A DNA stretch of 29,748 nt from an uncultured Collinsella sp. (lineage in GTDB: Bacteria > Actinomycetota > Coriobacteriia > Coriobacteriales > Coriobacteriaceae): assembly GCA_938023905.1 (NCBI GenBank), contig CALJCO010000041.1, positions 1 through 29,748 on the forward strand. Direction: 5' to 3'. Under the pieces are notes generated by a model that saw nothing but the letters and a program-made list of their open reading frames with translations, searched no databases and was not told the origin of the DNA. Position numbers and translations under genes: made by a program. Below are positions 22,466-29,593 of this stretch, one piece after another (the stretch's first letter is position 1; each line of letters starts with the position of its first letter).

Positions 22466-23902
22466 TTAGGCCTCCTTGCCGGTCGGGCCAACGCCATCTG
22501 CGCCCGCAGCCGCCAGGTCAACGCCCTCGGCAACCGTCGCCACGGCGTCGCCCGGCCAGGCAACCTTGGTCAAGTCGGCCGCGGCGAGCGACTCGGCGCT
22601 CACGGCATCCTCGCCCTGCTCCAACACGCGGCGACGCAGTGCGGCCGAAAGCGCGTGCGCCCACAGGCCCTCGGCCTCGGCCAAACGCTGCGTAGCGGGA
22701 GCGTCCGAGAGTAGGCCCTCGGGCGTATAGCAAATGACACTCGAGCGCTTAACGAACTCTTCGACCGAAAGCGGGTTGGAGAACATGGCCGTGCCGCCGG
22801 TCGGCAGCGTGTGGTTGGGGCCGGCAACATAATCGCCGAGCGGCTCGGAGCTCCAAGCGCCCACAAAGATGGCGCCGGCGTTGCGAATGCCGCCGAGCAG
22901 GCCCATCGCGTCCTTGCAGTGCAGCTCAAGGTGCTCGGGCGCCACGGTGTTCACGGCCTCGACGGCGGCAGCCATGTCGGCGGCCACCACGATGGTGCCT
23001 TCGTTATCGAGCGAAGCGCGTGTGATCTCGGCGCGCGGCGACTGCGCCACCAGGATGTCGATGCCCGCCTCGACCTCGCGCGCAAACTGCTCGTCGCAGG
23101 TCACCAGATAGCAAGCCGCCAGCGGATCGTGCTCGGCCTGGGCCATCAGGTCGGCCGCGACTACCATGGGCTTGGCCGTGGCATCGGCCAGCACGCAGAC
23201 CTCGGAGGGACCGGCGACCATGTCGATGCCCACATCGCCCGAGACAATCTGCTTGGCAGCGGCGACAAAGGCGTTGCCCGGGCCGGTGATTTTATCGACA
23301 CGCGGAATTGTCTCGGTACCGTACGCCAGCGCGGCCACGGCCTGAGCGCCGCCCACCATATAGATTTCGTCCACGCCGCCGAGCTTTGCCGCGGCAAGCG
23401 TGTAAGGGCTGATCAGGCCGTCTTTTTGCGGCGGGGTCACCATGACCACGCGCTTGACGCCGGCCACCTTGGCGGGAATGGCATTCATGAGCACCGTGGA
23501 GGGATACTGCGCGCGGCCGCCCGGCACATAGATGCCGGCCGCCGCGAGCGAGGTCACCTTAACGCCGAGCATCGTGCCGTCCGGGCGTGTGGTAAACCAG
23601 CTCTGCTCGACCTCGCGCTGGTGGAACTCACGAATCTGGCGTGCAGCCTTTTCGAGCGCCACGACAAAAGCGGGATCGAGGCCTTCGAGCGCGGCATCGA
23701 TCTGTTCCTGAGGCAGGCGGAAGCCCTGCAGCTCAACACCGTCAAAACGCTGACAGTAATCACGCACCGCGGCATCGCCGTTGGCACGCACGTTGGCCAC
23801 GATATCGCGGGCGGCGTCGATGATGTTTTGCGGCAGCACGCCCTTGCGGTTGAGCTGGTTGGTAACGAGGCGCTCACCGGGAGCAAGCTTGATGGTCTTC
23901 AT
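22466..23902 (-). CDS. hisD: Histidinol dehydrogenase
   Basis: A 478-residue, zinc-dependent NAD enzyme that catalyses the last two oxidation steps to histidine. Family motifs visible include GIYVPGGRAQYPSTVLMNAIPA, in which the VPGG loop is typical (given here in part), DKITGPGNAFVAAAKQ, GPSEVCVLAD, AEHDPLAA and VAPEHLELH. The catalytic core ends near residue 430. The last 45 or so residues form an Ala/Asp/Gly-rich tail (for example DAVATVAEGVDLAAAG) that most HisD proteins lack. AGGGG lies 9 bases before the ATG. It is separated by 105 bases from the HisZ-HisG gene upstream. Confidence 0.97.
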   Translation of the reverse strand: MKTIKLAPGERLVTNQLNRKGVLPQNIIDAARDIVANVRANGDAAVRDYCQRFDGVELQGFRLPQEQIDAALEGLDPAFVVALEKAARQIREFHQREVEQSWFTTRPDGTMLGVKVTSLAAAGIYVPGGRAQYPSTVLMNAIPAKVAGVKRVVMVTPPQKDGLISPYTLAAAKLGGVDEIYMVGGAQAVAALAYGTETIPRVDKITGPGNAFVAAAKQIVSGDVGIDMVAGPSEVCVLADATAKPMVVAADLMAQAEHDPLAACYLVTCDEQFAREVEAGIDILVAQSPRAEITRASLDNEGTIVVAADMAAAVEAVNTVAPEHLELHCKDAMGLLGGIRNAGAIFVGAWSSEPLGDYVAGPNHTLPTGGTAMFSNPLSVEEFVKRSSVICYTPEGLLSDAPATQRLAEAEGLWAHALSAALRRRVLEQGEDAVSAESLAAADLTKVAWPGDAVATVAEGVDLAAAGADGVGPTGKEA

Positions 23903-24007
23903 TTCGGTATCCCCTATCGGTCGAGGTTGTGTTCGAAAAACGAGAGACCGGGCGGCGGCGCCAGTCGGCCCGCAGCCCGGACGTTGGGGCGCCCGTGCGT
24001 GCTCGCG

Positions 24008-25723
24008 CTATTGTGCCGAGCCCGCAACGGGCTCAAAATGCTTGTCCTTAACAGCCGCGGCCAGGCGATCGGCCAGATTGCGCACGCGCTGATCCAAGCG
24101 AGCGGCACCCGGGTTGACGAAGAAGCGGGCCGTGCAGTCCATGATGCGGCCGGTGATGACCAGGTCGTTATCGCGCAGTGTGGCGCCCGTGGCGGTAATA
24201 TCCACGATGCGATCGGTCATGCCGACAATGGGGCCCAGCTCGATGTTGCCGTGCAGCGAGACGATGTCGGCGTTCACGCCGCGCTCGGCATACCAGGCAC
24301 TCGCGATGCGCGGATACTTGGTGGCCACGCGAAGCGACCCACGGCGGGCATAGTTGCGCTCGGCCTGGCCGGCGCGCCACGCGGGCGCCGCCTCGATAAA
24401 GATGCACAGGCCGTAGCCCAGATCGACCAGCTGCAGCAGGTTGAGGTCGGCCTCGATAAGCGAGTCCCAACCGCAGATGCCGCAATCGGCACCGCCGCAG
24501 CCCACAAAAGCGGGCGCGTCGCTGGGACGCACGATGACAAATTCGATATCGCCGACCGTGCCCTCGCCGGCACGTGTGTCGCGACCACGCACGATCAGGT
24601 GACGGCCGGGATCGCGCAGCTCAGAGACGTCCAAGCCCGCGGCCTCGAGCACATCGAGCGTATCGGCCTTGAGCGAGCCCTTGGGCACGGCGATACGCAG
24701 CGGACCCTCGGCGCCACGGCCCACGGCATGGTCACCATCGGAAGCAGCGTCCTCGGCCGAGGTGCGCGCGGCTTCCAGACGCTCGAGCGAAAAGGCAAAG
24801 CCCGCCGCCGGCACCTCGATGCCGTCGCCGAACGCACCGGTAAAGATGGAGTCGTAGCGACCGCCCGAGCCCACCGGATCGGGCAGGCCACCGGCATAGG
24901 CCTTAAAAACCAGGCCCGTGTAGTAATCAAAAGAGTTCATGATGGAGAAATCGAAGGACAGCACCTGGGCGTCCTCGGGAGCCAGACCATCAACCAGGGC
25001 ACGCATCTCGCGCGTCAGCGGCGCGACGATGCCCGCCGCCGCCAGCAGCGCGTCGACGCGGTCGAATACCTCGGCGCCGCCGTGCAAGCGCGGCAGCTCG
25101 CTAATGGCGGCCTTGACGGCCTCGGGCTCGGCGCTTGCCGCCACACGGGCATCGAGGCCCACAAAGTCGTTGGCGTGCACGCAACGCAATGCCTCGGCAG
25201 CCAGTTCGCGATCCTCACAGGCCGCGAGCAGTTCCTTAAACGGACGCACGCTGCCCGCGATAATGCGCGCATCGGGCAGCGCCAGCTTGCGCATAGCCTC
25301 CGCCACCAGCGAGACGATCTCGACATCGCCCGCGACATCGCCCGCACCGATAAGTTCAAGGCCCAGCTGAGTAAACTGACGCGAGCCACCGGCATTGCGT
25401 TGGCACTCGCGAACCACCGGTGCCTCGTAGCGAAGGCGCAGCGGCAGATCGGCCGCGCGCATGCGGGTCGAAACCAAGCGCACGATCGGCAGCGTGTTGT
25501 CGGGACGGACCACCAGCAGGCGACCGTCGTCATCAAAGAGCTTAAACGGGGTGTCCGCAATGCGGCCGCCCTCCTCGAGCGAGCCCTTGTCCTCGAGCAG
25601 CGGCGTCTCGACCGGAAGGTAATGATGCTCCCTGAAGCAGCCCTTCACCGTCAGCGCAATCTCCTCGCGCGCCTGAGCCTCCTCGGGCAATATGTCCCGG
25701 AATCCCCACGGTGTGGCCGTCAT
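24008..25723 (-). CDS. hisZG: HisZ-HisG fusion: ATP phosphoribosyltransferase with its regulatory subunit
   Basis: A 571-residue fusion catalysing the first committed step, ATP + PRPP to phosphoribosyl-ATP. Residues 1 to about 320 are HisZ-like (class II aminoacyl-tRNA-synthetase fold: GFRDILPEEA, LRYEAPVVREC, FDYYTGLVFKAYAGG, GSGGRYDSIF). A linker of about 20 residues (rich in Ala, Ser, Asp) follows. Residues about 341-571 are short-form HisG: RIAVPKGSLK, EFVIVRPSDAPAF, GGADCGICGWDSLIE, and the PRPP-binding VDITATGATLRDNDL. HisZ and HisG are usually two proteins forming a hetero-octamer, with HisZ needed for activity and histidine feedback. Here the stoichiometry is fixed at 1:1. GAGGAGG precedes the ATG. 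It is first in the operon. Confidence 0.95.
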   Translation of the reverse strand: MTATPWGFRDILPEEAQAREEIALTVKGCFREHHYLPVETPLLEDKGSLEEGGRIADTPFKLFDDDGRLLVVRPDNTLPIVRLVSTRMRAADLPLRLRYEAPVVRECQRNAGGSRQFTQLGLELIGAGDVAGDVEIVSLVAEAMRKLALPDARIIAGSVRPFKELLAACEDRELAAEALRCVHANDFVGLDARVAASAEPEAVKAAISELPRLHGGAEVFDRVDALLAAAGIVAPLTREMRALVDGLAPEDAQVLSFDFSIMNSFDYYTGLVFKAYAGGLPDPVGSGGRYDSIFTGAFGDGIEVPAAGFAFSLERLEAARTSAEDAASDGDHAVGRGAEGPLRIAVPKGSLKADTLDVLEAAGLDVSELRDPGRHLIVRGRDTRAGEGTVGDIEFVIVRPSDAPAFVGCGGADCGICGWDSLIEADLNLLQLVDLGYGLCIFIEAAPAWRAGQAERNYARRGSLRVATKYPRIASAWYAERGVNADIVSLHGNIELGPIVGMTDRIVDITATGATLRDNDLVITGRIMDCTARFFVNPGAARLDQRVRNLADRLAAAVKDKHFEPVAGSAQ

Positions 25724-25758
25724 CTGGTGAGCCTCCTCATGCTGTGTTTCATATAGAG

Positions 25759-25790
25759 CAGAAGACCGGCATAGCTCCGCCGGTCTTCTG
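25759..25790 (-). promoter_or_regulatory. Leader hairpin upstream of the his operon
   Basis: CAGAAGACCGGC and GCCGGTCTTCTG form a perfect 12-bp stem around an 8-base loop, 36-67 bases before the hisZG start. No T-run follows on the minus strand, so it is not a plain terminator. I see neither a His-codon leader peptide nor the T-box motif AGGGTGGNACCGCG. It could be an mRNA-stability or translational control element. Confidence 0.5.
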
Positions 25791-25865
25791 GGTACTTTAG
25801 CATACTAGAGTGTTTGCGGGGAGAATCGTCCTCCTCGGCTCATAGCGTATTCATTTGGAAACATA

Positions 25866-26006
25866 GGGGAAAGCGCGTCCCGCCCGCCAGCCAAAAACTG
25901 GGATGCGGTTTCCGGTTGAGGTCCTCAGCGGAAAGTGTGTCCCATTCTGAGCGCCTGTTCTGGGACGTGCTTTCCGCCAGAAGCCTCAAGCGGAAAGCAC
26001 GTCCCG
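25866..26006. repeat. 62-bp tandem array of alternating inverted motifs
   Basis: Five copies of a 16-17-base motif close to CGGAAAGYRYGTCCCR alternate in orientation: 25866 (+), 25899 (-), 25929 (+), 25961 (-), 25991 (+). Same-orientation copies are 62-63 bp apart, so the array is about 2.5 tandem units, each able to fold into a hairpin. It lies between the epimerase gene and the his promoter region. The 326-base gap 25724-26049 holds no gene. Confidence 0.72.
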
Positions 26007-26049
26007 TTTCTCAAAAAGCGTCAAACGCCAACTCGGCGCCCTGTCCCAC

Positions 26050-26886
26050 TTAGGCGCCAATCGCGCGTCGGTACTCCGCCATAACCTGAGCGTCGGCTGC
26101 CGCGGGATTGGCGAAATAGCGCCAATCATAGGTCTCGGCCGAAACAACTCCGCGATAGCCGCGCGCCACCAGCCTATCCAGGTCGGCGCGCATATCGCGG
26201 TCGCCGTCACCCCAAGCAAGATGCGTCGTGCCATCTGCCGCAACATCGACAAAATGCACGTGGGCGACATCATCGCCAAGCAGATCAAAATAATCGTCGA
26301 TGGTATCCCCCGCCACCGCCATAGCGCCCAAATCCAGACACGCCTTAAGTGCCGGATGATCAACTGCCTCGATCATGCGCTTCGTATCGGCCGCCGAGTT
26401 CACGATCATCGACTCAACCGGCTGTAGGGCCTCGAGCACCAGTCGCACGCCGCGCTCTCCCGCATGCTCGGCAATCGCACGCAGCATCGAGGCGCTGCGA
26501 CCCCACGCGTCCTCGATCGGCTCGTTCAAAAATGCCCAGCCGCTCGAGACCATGACCTGCTCGGCTCCAAGTTCCGCCGCGATATCTACAACGTTCTTAA
26601 AGTACGCGAGCGTGCGGGCACGCGCCTCATTCCCGCGCGCCGCGATATTCCACGGCTTGGGGTTGTTCTGTTCGGGACAAAGCCCCACAATCCGAACCCC
26701 ATACCGCTGCGACAGCTCCCGTACCCGCTCGAGCGAATCGTATCCATGGCAATCGACATACAGATGCATCGCCCCGGTCCAAAGCTCGCAACACGTATTG
26801 CCCGAGGCCGCTGCCGAAGAAAAGAATTCCTCAAGGTCAAAATAACGATGGCTGATATTCATGACGGCAAGCTGCGGATACTCCAT
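26050..26886 (-). CDS. Sugar isomerase/epimerase of the FrlC/xylose-isomerase-like TIM-barrel family
   Basis: A 278-residue AP-endonuclease-2-fold protein, the superfamily of FrlC, IolE/IolI and tagatose epimerases. Metal-binding residues are visible as Glu in RLVLEALQPVESMIVN, Asp/His in KACLDLGAMAVAGD and HVHFVDVAADG, and Glu in VSAETYDWRYF. IVGLCPEQNNPKPWNIAA corresponds to a loop also found in FrlC (fructoselysine/psicoselysine 3-epimerase), but specificity cannot be proven by eye. I preferred ATG 26886, with AAAGGTGG 5 bases upstream, over the GTG at 26895. It lies downstream of the mannose-type PTS and a terminator-like hairpin on the same strand, so it probably acts on the sugar that PTS imports. 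Confidence 0.83.
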   Translation of the reverse strand: MEYPQLAVMNISHRYFDLEEFFSSAAASGNTCCELWTGAMHLYVDCHGYDSLERVRELSQRYGVRIVGLCPEQNNPKPWNIAARGNEARARTLAYFKNVVDIAAELGAEQVMVSSGWAFLNEPIEDAWGRSASMLRAIAEHAGERGVRLVLEALQPVESMIVNSAADTKRMIEAVDHPALKACLDLGAMAVAGDTIDDYFDLLGDDVAHVHFVDVAADGTTHLAWGDGDRDMRADLDRLVARGYRGVVSAETYDWRYFANPAAADAQVMAEYRRAIGA

Positions 26887-26902
26887 CTTGTCCACCTTTC
26901 GG

Positions 26903-26937
26903 CAAAAGGGCGCCGCAGCACAGTGTGCGCGACGCCC
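26903..26937 (-). terminator. Terminator-like hairpin between PTS IID and the epimerase gene
   Basis: On the minus strand GGGCGTCGC and GCGGCGCCC form a 9-bp stem with one mismatch around a 12-base loop, followed by TTTT. With only 16 bases between the T-run and the epimerase start, partial read-through is the likely way the epimerase is expressed. Confidence 0.7.
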
Positions 26938-26969
26938 CCTCTTACATTGTTTTCATTATGACGGATACC

Positions 26970-27806
26970 CTACTGGACACCAAGCACTCCAAAGAACGCG
27001 CCAGCGATACTCACGAGCAGGATCACAAGCATGATGAGCAGCGGATTCATCTTCTTCTTGAGCATGAGATAGACAATTCCAAACAGCCCCATCGTGACAA
27101 AGCCCGGGAAGATTCCGTTGAGCAGCTCGGCGAGCGTCTGAGCACCATCGCCCGCACCGACCATGAGCGGAATGTCCACGGTGACCATCTCCATGGTCAT
27201 AGCACCGATCACCATGGCGCCCATGATAGAGGCCATCTTGACGATCGTGTCCATAATGCCCGATTCCTGGACCTTGCTGATCATGTCCGAGCCAAAGCGA
27301 TATCCCACAAACGTCAGCAGGTAACGGATGATGTAGTGAGGAACGTTGAACACGAGCAGGAACAAAATCGGGCCAAGAATAGAGCCCTGCAGCGCCAGCG
27401 ACGTGCCGACACCCGTTGCCAAAATTCGCAGCGTGCCCCAGTAGAAAGCATCGCCCACGCCGGACAGCGGCCCCATCAAAGCAAGCTTGACATTAGAGAT
27501 CGCGCTCGTGTCAAAGCTATCGTCAGTAGCGTTGACCTCCTCCATTGCAGCGGCGATGGACATGGGAAGCGTCGAGATGTACGGCGTGACGTTATAGAGC
27601 TCCATATGGCGCTTAAGGGCGGCCTTAAAGTCCGCATCCTGCGGATACAGCTTGCGAAGGATCGGCATAAGGGCCCACATAAAGCCGATATGGCCCATAC
27701 GCTCGTAGTTCCAGGAATGCTCATAGGGAATCGAGCGCCAGAACAGCTTCTTAAGGTCTGCGCGGGAAATCAGCCCGTCGTAAGAAGACTCAAACTTAAA
27801 ACTCAT
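26970..27806 (-). CDS. PTS IID component, mannose family
   Basis: A 278-residue membrane subunit of a mannose/fructose/sorbose-type PTS permease. The N-terminal cytoplasmic half has the hallmark RSIPYEHSWNYERMGHIGFMWALMP (shown in part: HSWNYERM) and GVGDAFYWGTLRI; hydrophobic segments occupy the C-terminal half, ending in two adjacent spans. It forms the sugar channel with IIC. I used ATG 27806 (MSFKFESSYDG), preceded by GGGAG; the gene overlaps IIC by 11 bases. The last gene of the IIA-IIB-IIC-IID set. Confidence 0.95.
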   Translation of the reverse strand: MSFKFESSYDGLISRADLKKLFWRSIPYEHSWNYERMGHIGFMWALMPILRKLYPQDADFKAALKRHMELYNVTPYISTLPMSIAAAMEEVNATDDSFDTSAISNVKLALMGPLSGVGDAFYWGTLRILATGVGTSLALQGSILGPILFLLVFNVPHYIIRYLLTFVGYRFGSDMISKVQESGIMDTIVKMASIMGAMVIGAMTMEMVTVDIPLMVGAGDGAQTLAELLNGIFPGFVTMGLFGIVYLMLKKKMNPLLIMLVILLVSIAGAFFGVLGVQ

Positions 27807-28587
27807 CGAACCCACTCCCAATCGCAGGATCCTCGGTTGCCGCTGCGGGCTGCTCCGCTTTTTTCTTATCACCCAAAACCGTCATCGCGACGACGATGAT
27901 CGCGGCAAAGATCGCCACGCCCGTCGTGCTAATGCCAAAGTAGGCGACGAGGAAGAAGCCAGCGAAGAAGAACGGAGCCACTGTTTTGTTCATAATCATC
28001 TGCGCCAGCATCGCAAAGCCGAGTGCGGGCAAGAAGGCGGCGGCGACATCCATGCCGGTCTGAACGAAATCGGGGATGATGTTGAGCAGGCTGGCAACAG
28101 CATCGGCACCAAAGAAGAATGCCAGGGGAATAATCAGCAGGCCGCACCAGCTCTGCGCGTAACCGGCGATGAGCATGTTGCGCGTGATGGCCTTGGTGTC
28201 TCCGTCCTCGACGTTTTTGTCGATACGGTGCACCAGCAGCAGCATGACCGGCTGGCCCAGGGCCGTATCGAGCGCCAGGACGATCGTTGCGATGGGAATG
28301 CCCAGGGTCAGGGCCGCCGAAGCGTCCGCGCCGGCCTGCATGGCAAGCGACACGCCCAGAATGGTTCCGGAAATCGTATCGGGCGGGTTATACGCACCGA
28401 CCGAGATGGCACCGACCATGGCAAGCTCCATCGTGGCGCCCATAATGGTGCCGGTCACCACATCGCCCATGACAAGGCCGACCAACGGTCCGAGCACAAT
28501 GGGGCGCTGAAGGTAACTCGTACCGGTCAGCCACTCGGAATAGCCCAAAAGGGCAATCAGGAAAATCAGGATCGTCTTGATAACCAT
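27796..28587 (-). CDS. PTS IIC component, mannose family
   Basis: A 263-residue, multi-span membrane protein. The N-terminal part shows the family pattern (YLQRPIVLGPLVGLVMGD and a Gly-rich TGTIMGATMELAMVGAISVG). A conserved-looking IPLAFFFGADAV lies mid-protein. It carries the sugar-recognition and transport function with IID. It begins 8 bases after the IIB stop and overlaps IID by 11 bases. The short Lys/Glu-rich C terminus (DKKKAEQPAAATEDP) is cytoplasmic by inference. Confidence 0.95.
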   Translation of the reverse strand: MVIKTILIFLIALLGYSEWLTGTSYLQRPIVLGPLVGLVMGDVVTGTIMGATMELAMVGAISVGAYNPPDTISGTILGVSLAMQAGADASAALTLGIPIATIVLALDTALGQPVMLLLVHRIDKNVEDGDTKAITRNMLIAGYAQSWCGLLIIPLAFFFGADAVASLLNIIPDFVQTGMDVAAAFLPALGFAMLAQMIMNKTVAPFFFAGFFLVAYFGISTTGVAIFAAIIVVAMTVLGDKKKAEQPAAATEDPAIGSGFDEF

Positions 28588-28595
28588 GACAGCCC

Positions 28596-29066
28596 CTAAC
28601 CGATGACCTTTGCGGCGTCAGTCTTCGCATCCGCCGGAATCATCTGAATGAACAGCTCATAGCCCTCGCCGAGTAGCTCCTTCACGTAGGCCTCGTTCTC
28701 GGGCGTAAGGAATACGCTCGTCGAGACCTGGCGGGCATCCTCGCTAAAGGCCACATTGCCGAGGTTGATCTTCTTGACGCCCATCGCCTTGGCGACGGCA
28801 CCGGCCTGTTGGATCGTCTCGCAAACCACGAAGAGCTTGTACTTGTCGGTCACACCGCTCTGGAGCGCCTTGACGGCATCCTCGGTGTTTTTGACGACGA
28901 CCTTGCATCCTTCGGGCTTTGCAAGGGACAGGGCCTGCAGACGAAGCTTGTCGTTGAGGACCGTGTCGCTCACTAACAGGATGCAGTCGGCACCCAGAGC
29001 CGAGGTCCAGCTAACGGCAACCTGGCCGTGAAGCAGTCGATAGTCCACGCGAATCATCTGAATCAT
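28596..29066 (-). CDS. PTS IIB component, mannose family
   Basis: A 156-residue cytoplasmic phosphocarrier that receives the phosphoryl group from IIA and passes it to the sugar. The active-site His13 is in RVDYRLLHGQVAVSW. The length and TVLNDKLRLQALSLAKPEG pattern are typical of the family. TAGGAG lies 7 bases before the ATG. It follows IIA by 16 bases in the same transcript. Confidence 0.95.
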   Translation of the reverse strand: MIQMIRVDYRLLHGQVAVSWTSALGADCILLVSDTVLNDKLRLQALSLAKPEGCKVVVKNTEDAVKALQSGVTDKYKLFVVCETIQQAGAVAKAMGVKKINLGNVAFSEDARQVSTSVFLTPENEAYVKELLGEGYELFIQMIPADAKTDAAKVIG

Positions 29067-29082
29067 GATGTGCTCCTAACGA

Positions 29083-29499
29083 TTAAAACTCATCGAGTTC
29101 GGCCTGCCCCAGCAGGTCGTTGACGTACTTGACCTTGGTGTCGTCCGCCTCGACGATCTGGCGAATGGCCTCATCGATCGGGGTGGAGTCGGGCACGAAC
29201 AGCAGCTGAATAAGGAGCGGCAGATTCATATTGGTCACCAGGTGCGTGTTGGGACGCGTCTGGACGATCTTGGTGAACTCGTTGTTGACGCTGCCGCCAA
29301 AGAGGTCGGTGCAAACGACGACCTCATCGTCCGCGGCAAAGCCGTCCAGAATCGCTGCGGCCTCCTTGACCAGGTCCTCGTTTCCGTCGACATACATAGA
29401 CAGCGCATGGACGTTCTCGCGCTCGCCCGAGAGTAGCCCAATGCTCTCGACGATTCCGGACGCAAAATGAGCATGGGATGCAACGATAAACTGCCTCAT
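29083..29499 (-). CDS. PTS IIA component, mannose family
   Basis: A 138-residue phosphotransfer domain that accepts phosphate from HPr. The N terminus MRQFIVASHAHFASGIV places the expected phospho-His at His9, in the position of the SHG motif, though here the sequence is SHAH. CTDLFGGSVNNEF matches the conserved DLxGGSP-type loop. I used ATG 29499, preceded by AAAGGGG; the longer frame overlaps a terminator hairpin. It is an independent polypeptide, not fused to IIB as in E. coli ManX. Confidence 0.94.
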   Translation of the reverse strand: MRQFIVASHAHFASGIVESIGLLSGERENVHALSMYVDGNEDLVKEAAAILDGFAADDEVVVCTDLFGGSVNNEFTKIVQTRPNTHLVTNMNLPLLIQLLFVPDSTPIDEAIRQIVEADDTKVKYVNDLLGQAELDEF

Positions 29500-29528
29500 T
29501 CGATTCCCCTTTCTTGCGAACTTCGGCA

Positions 29529-29558
29529 TAAAAATGCCCGGACGCATGCGCCCGGGCA
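29529..29558 (-). terminator. Terminator between the SIS-like gene and PTS IIA
   Basis: On the minus strand TGCCCGG and CCGGGCA form a stem (extended by a GCGCATGCG palindromic loop), followed by TTTTTATG. It is only about 30 bases upstream of the IIA start, leaving no room for a full promoter after it. The PTS genes therefore rely on partial read-through or RNA processing, which would lower their expression relative to the upstream gene. Confidence 0.75.
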
Positions 29559-29593
29559 GGGTGCTTCTTGATCAGTAGCTAATTTGTCGCCGA

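Noticed and set aside
22811..25756. A 981-codon open frame on the plus strand opposite hisD and hisZG
   Set aside because: It is antisense to two clearly recognised genes, has an Arg/His/Gly-heavy composition typical of GC-rich shadow frames, and shows no domain.
25866..26006. CRISPR array
   Set aside because: The repeated motifs alternate in orientation, are short and diverged, and have no cas genes nearby.
25724..26049. T-box or histidine leader-peptide attenuator for the his operon
   Set aside because: I looked for AGGGTGGNACCGCG-like sequence and for a short ORF with consecutive His codons on the minus strand and found neither.
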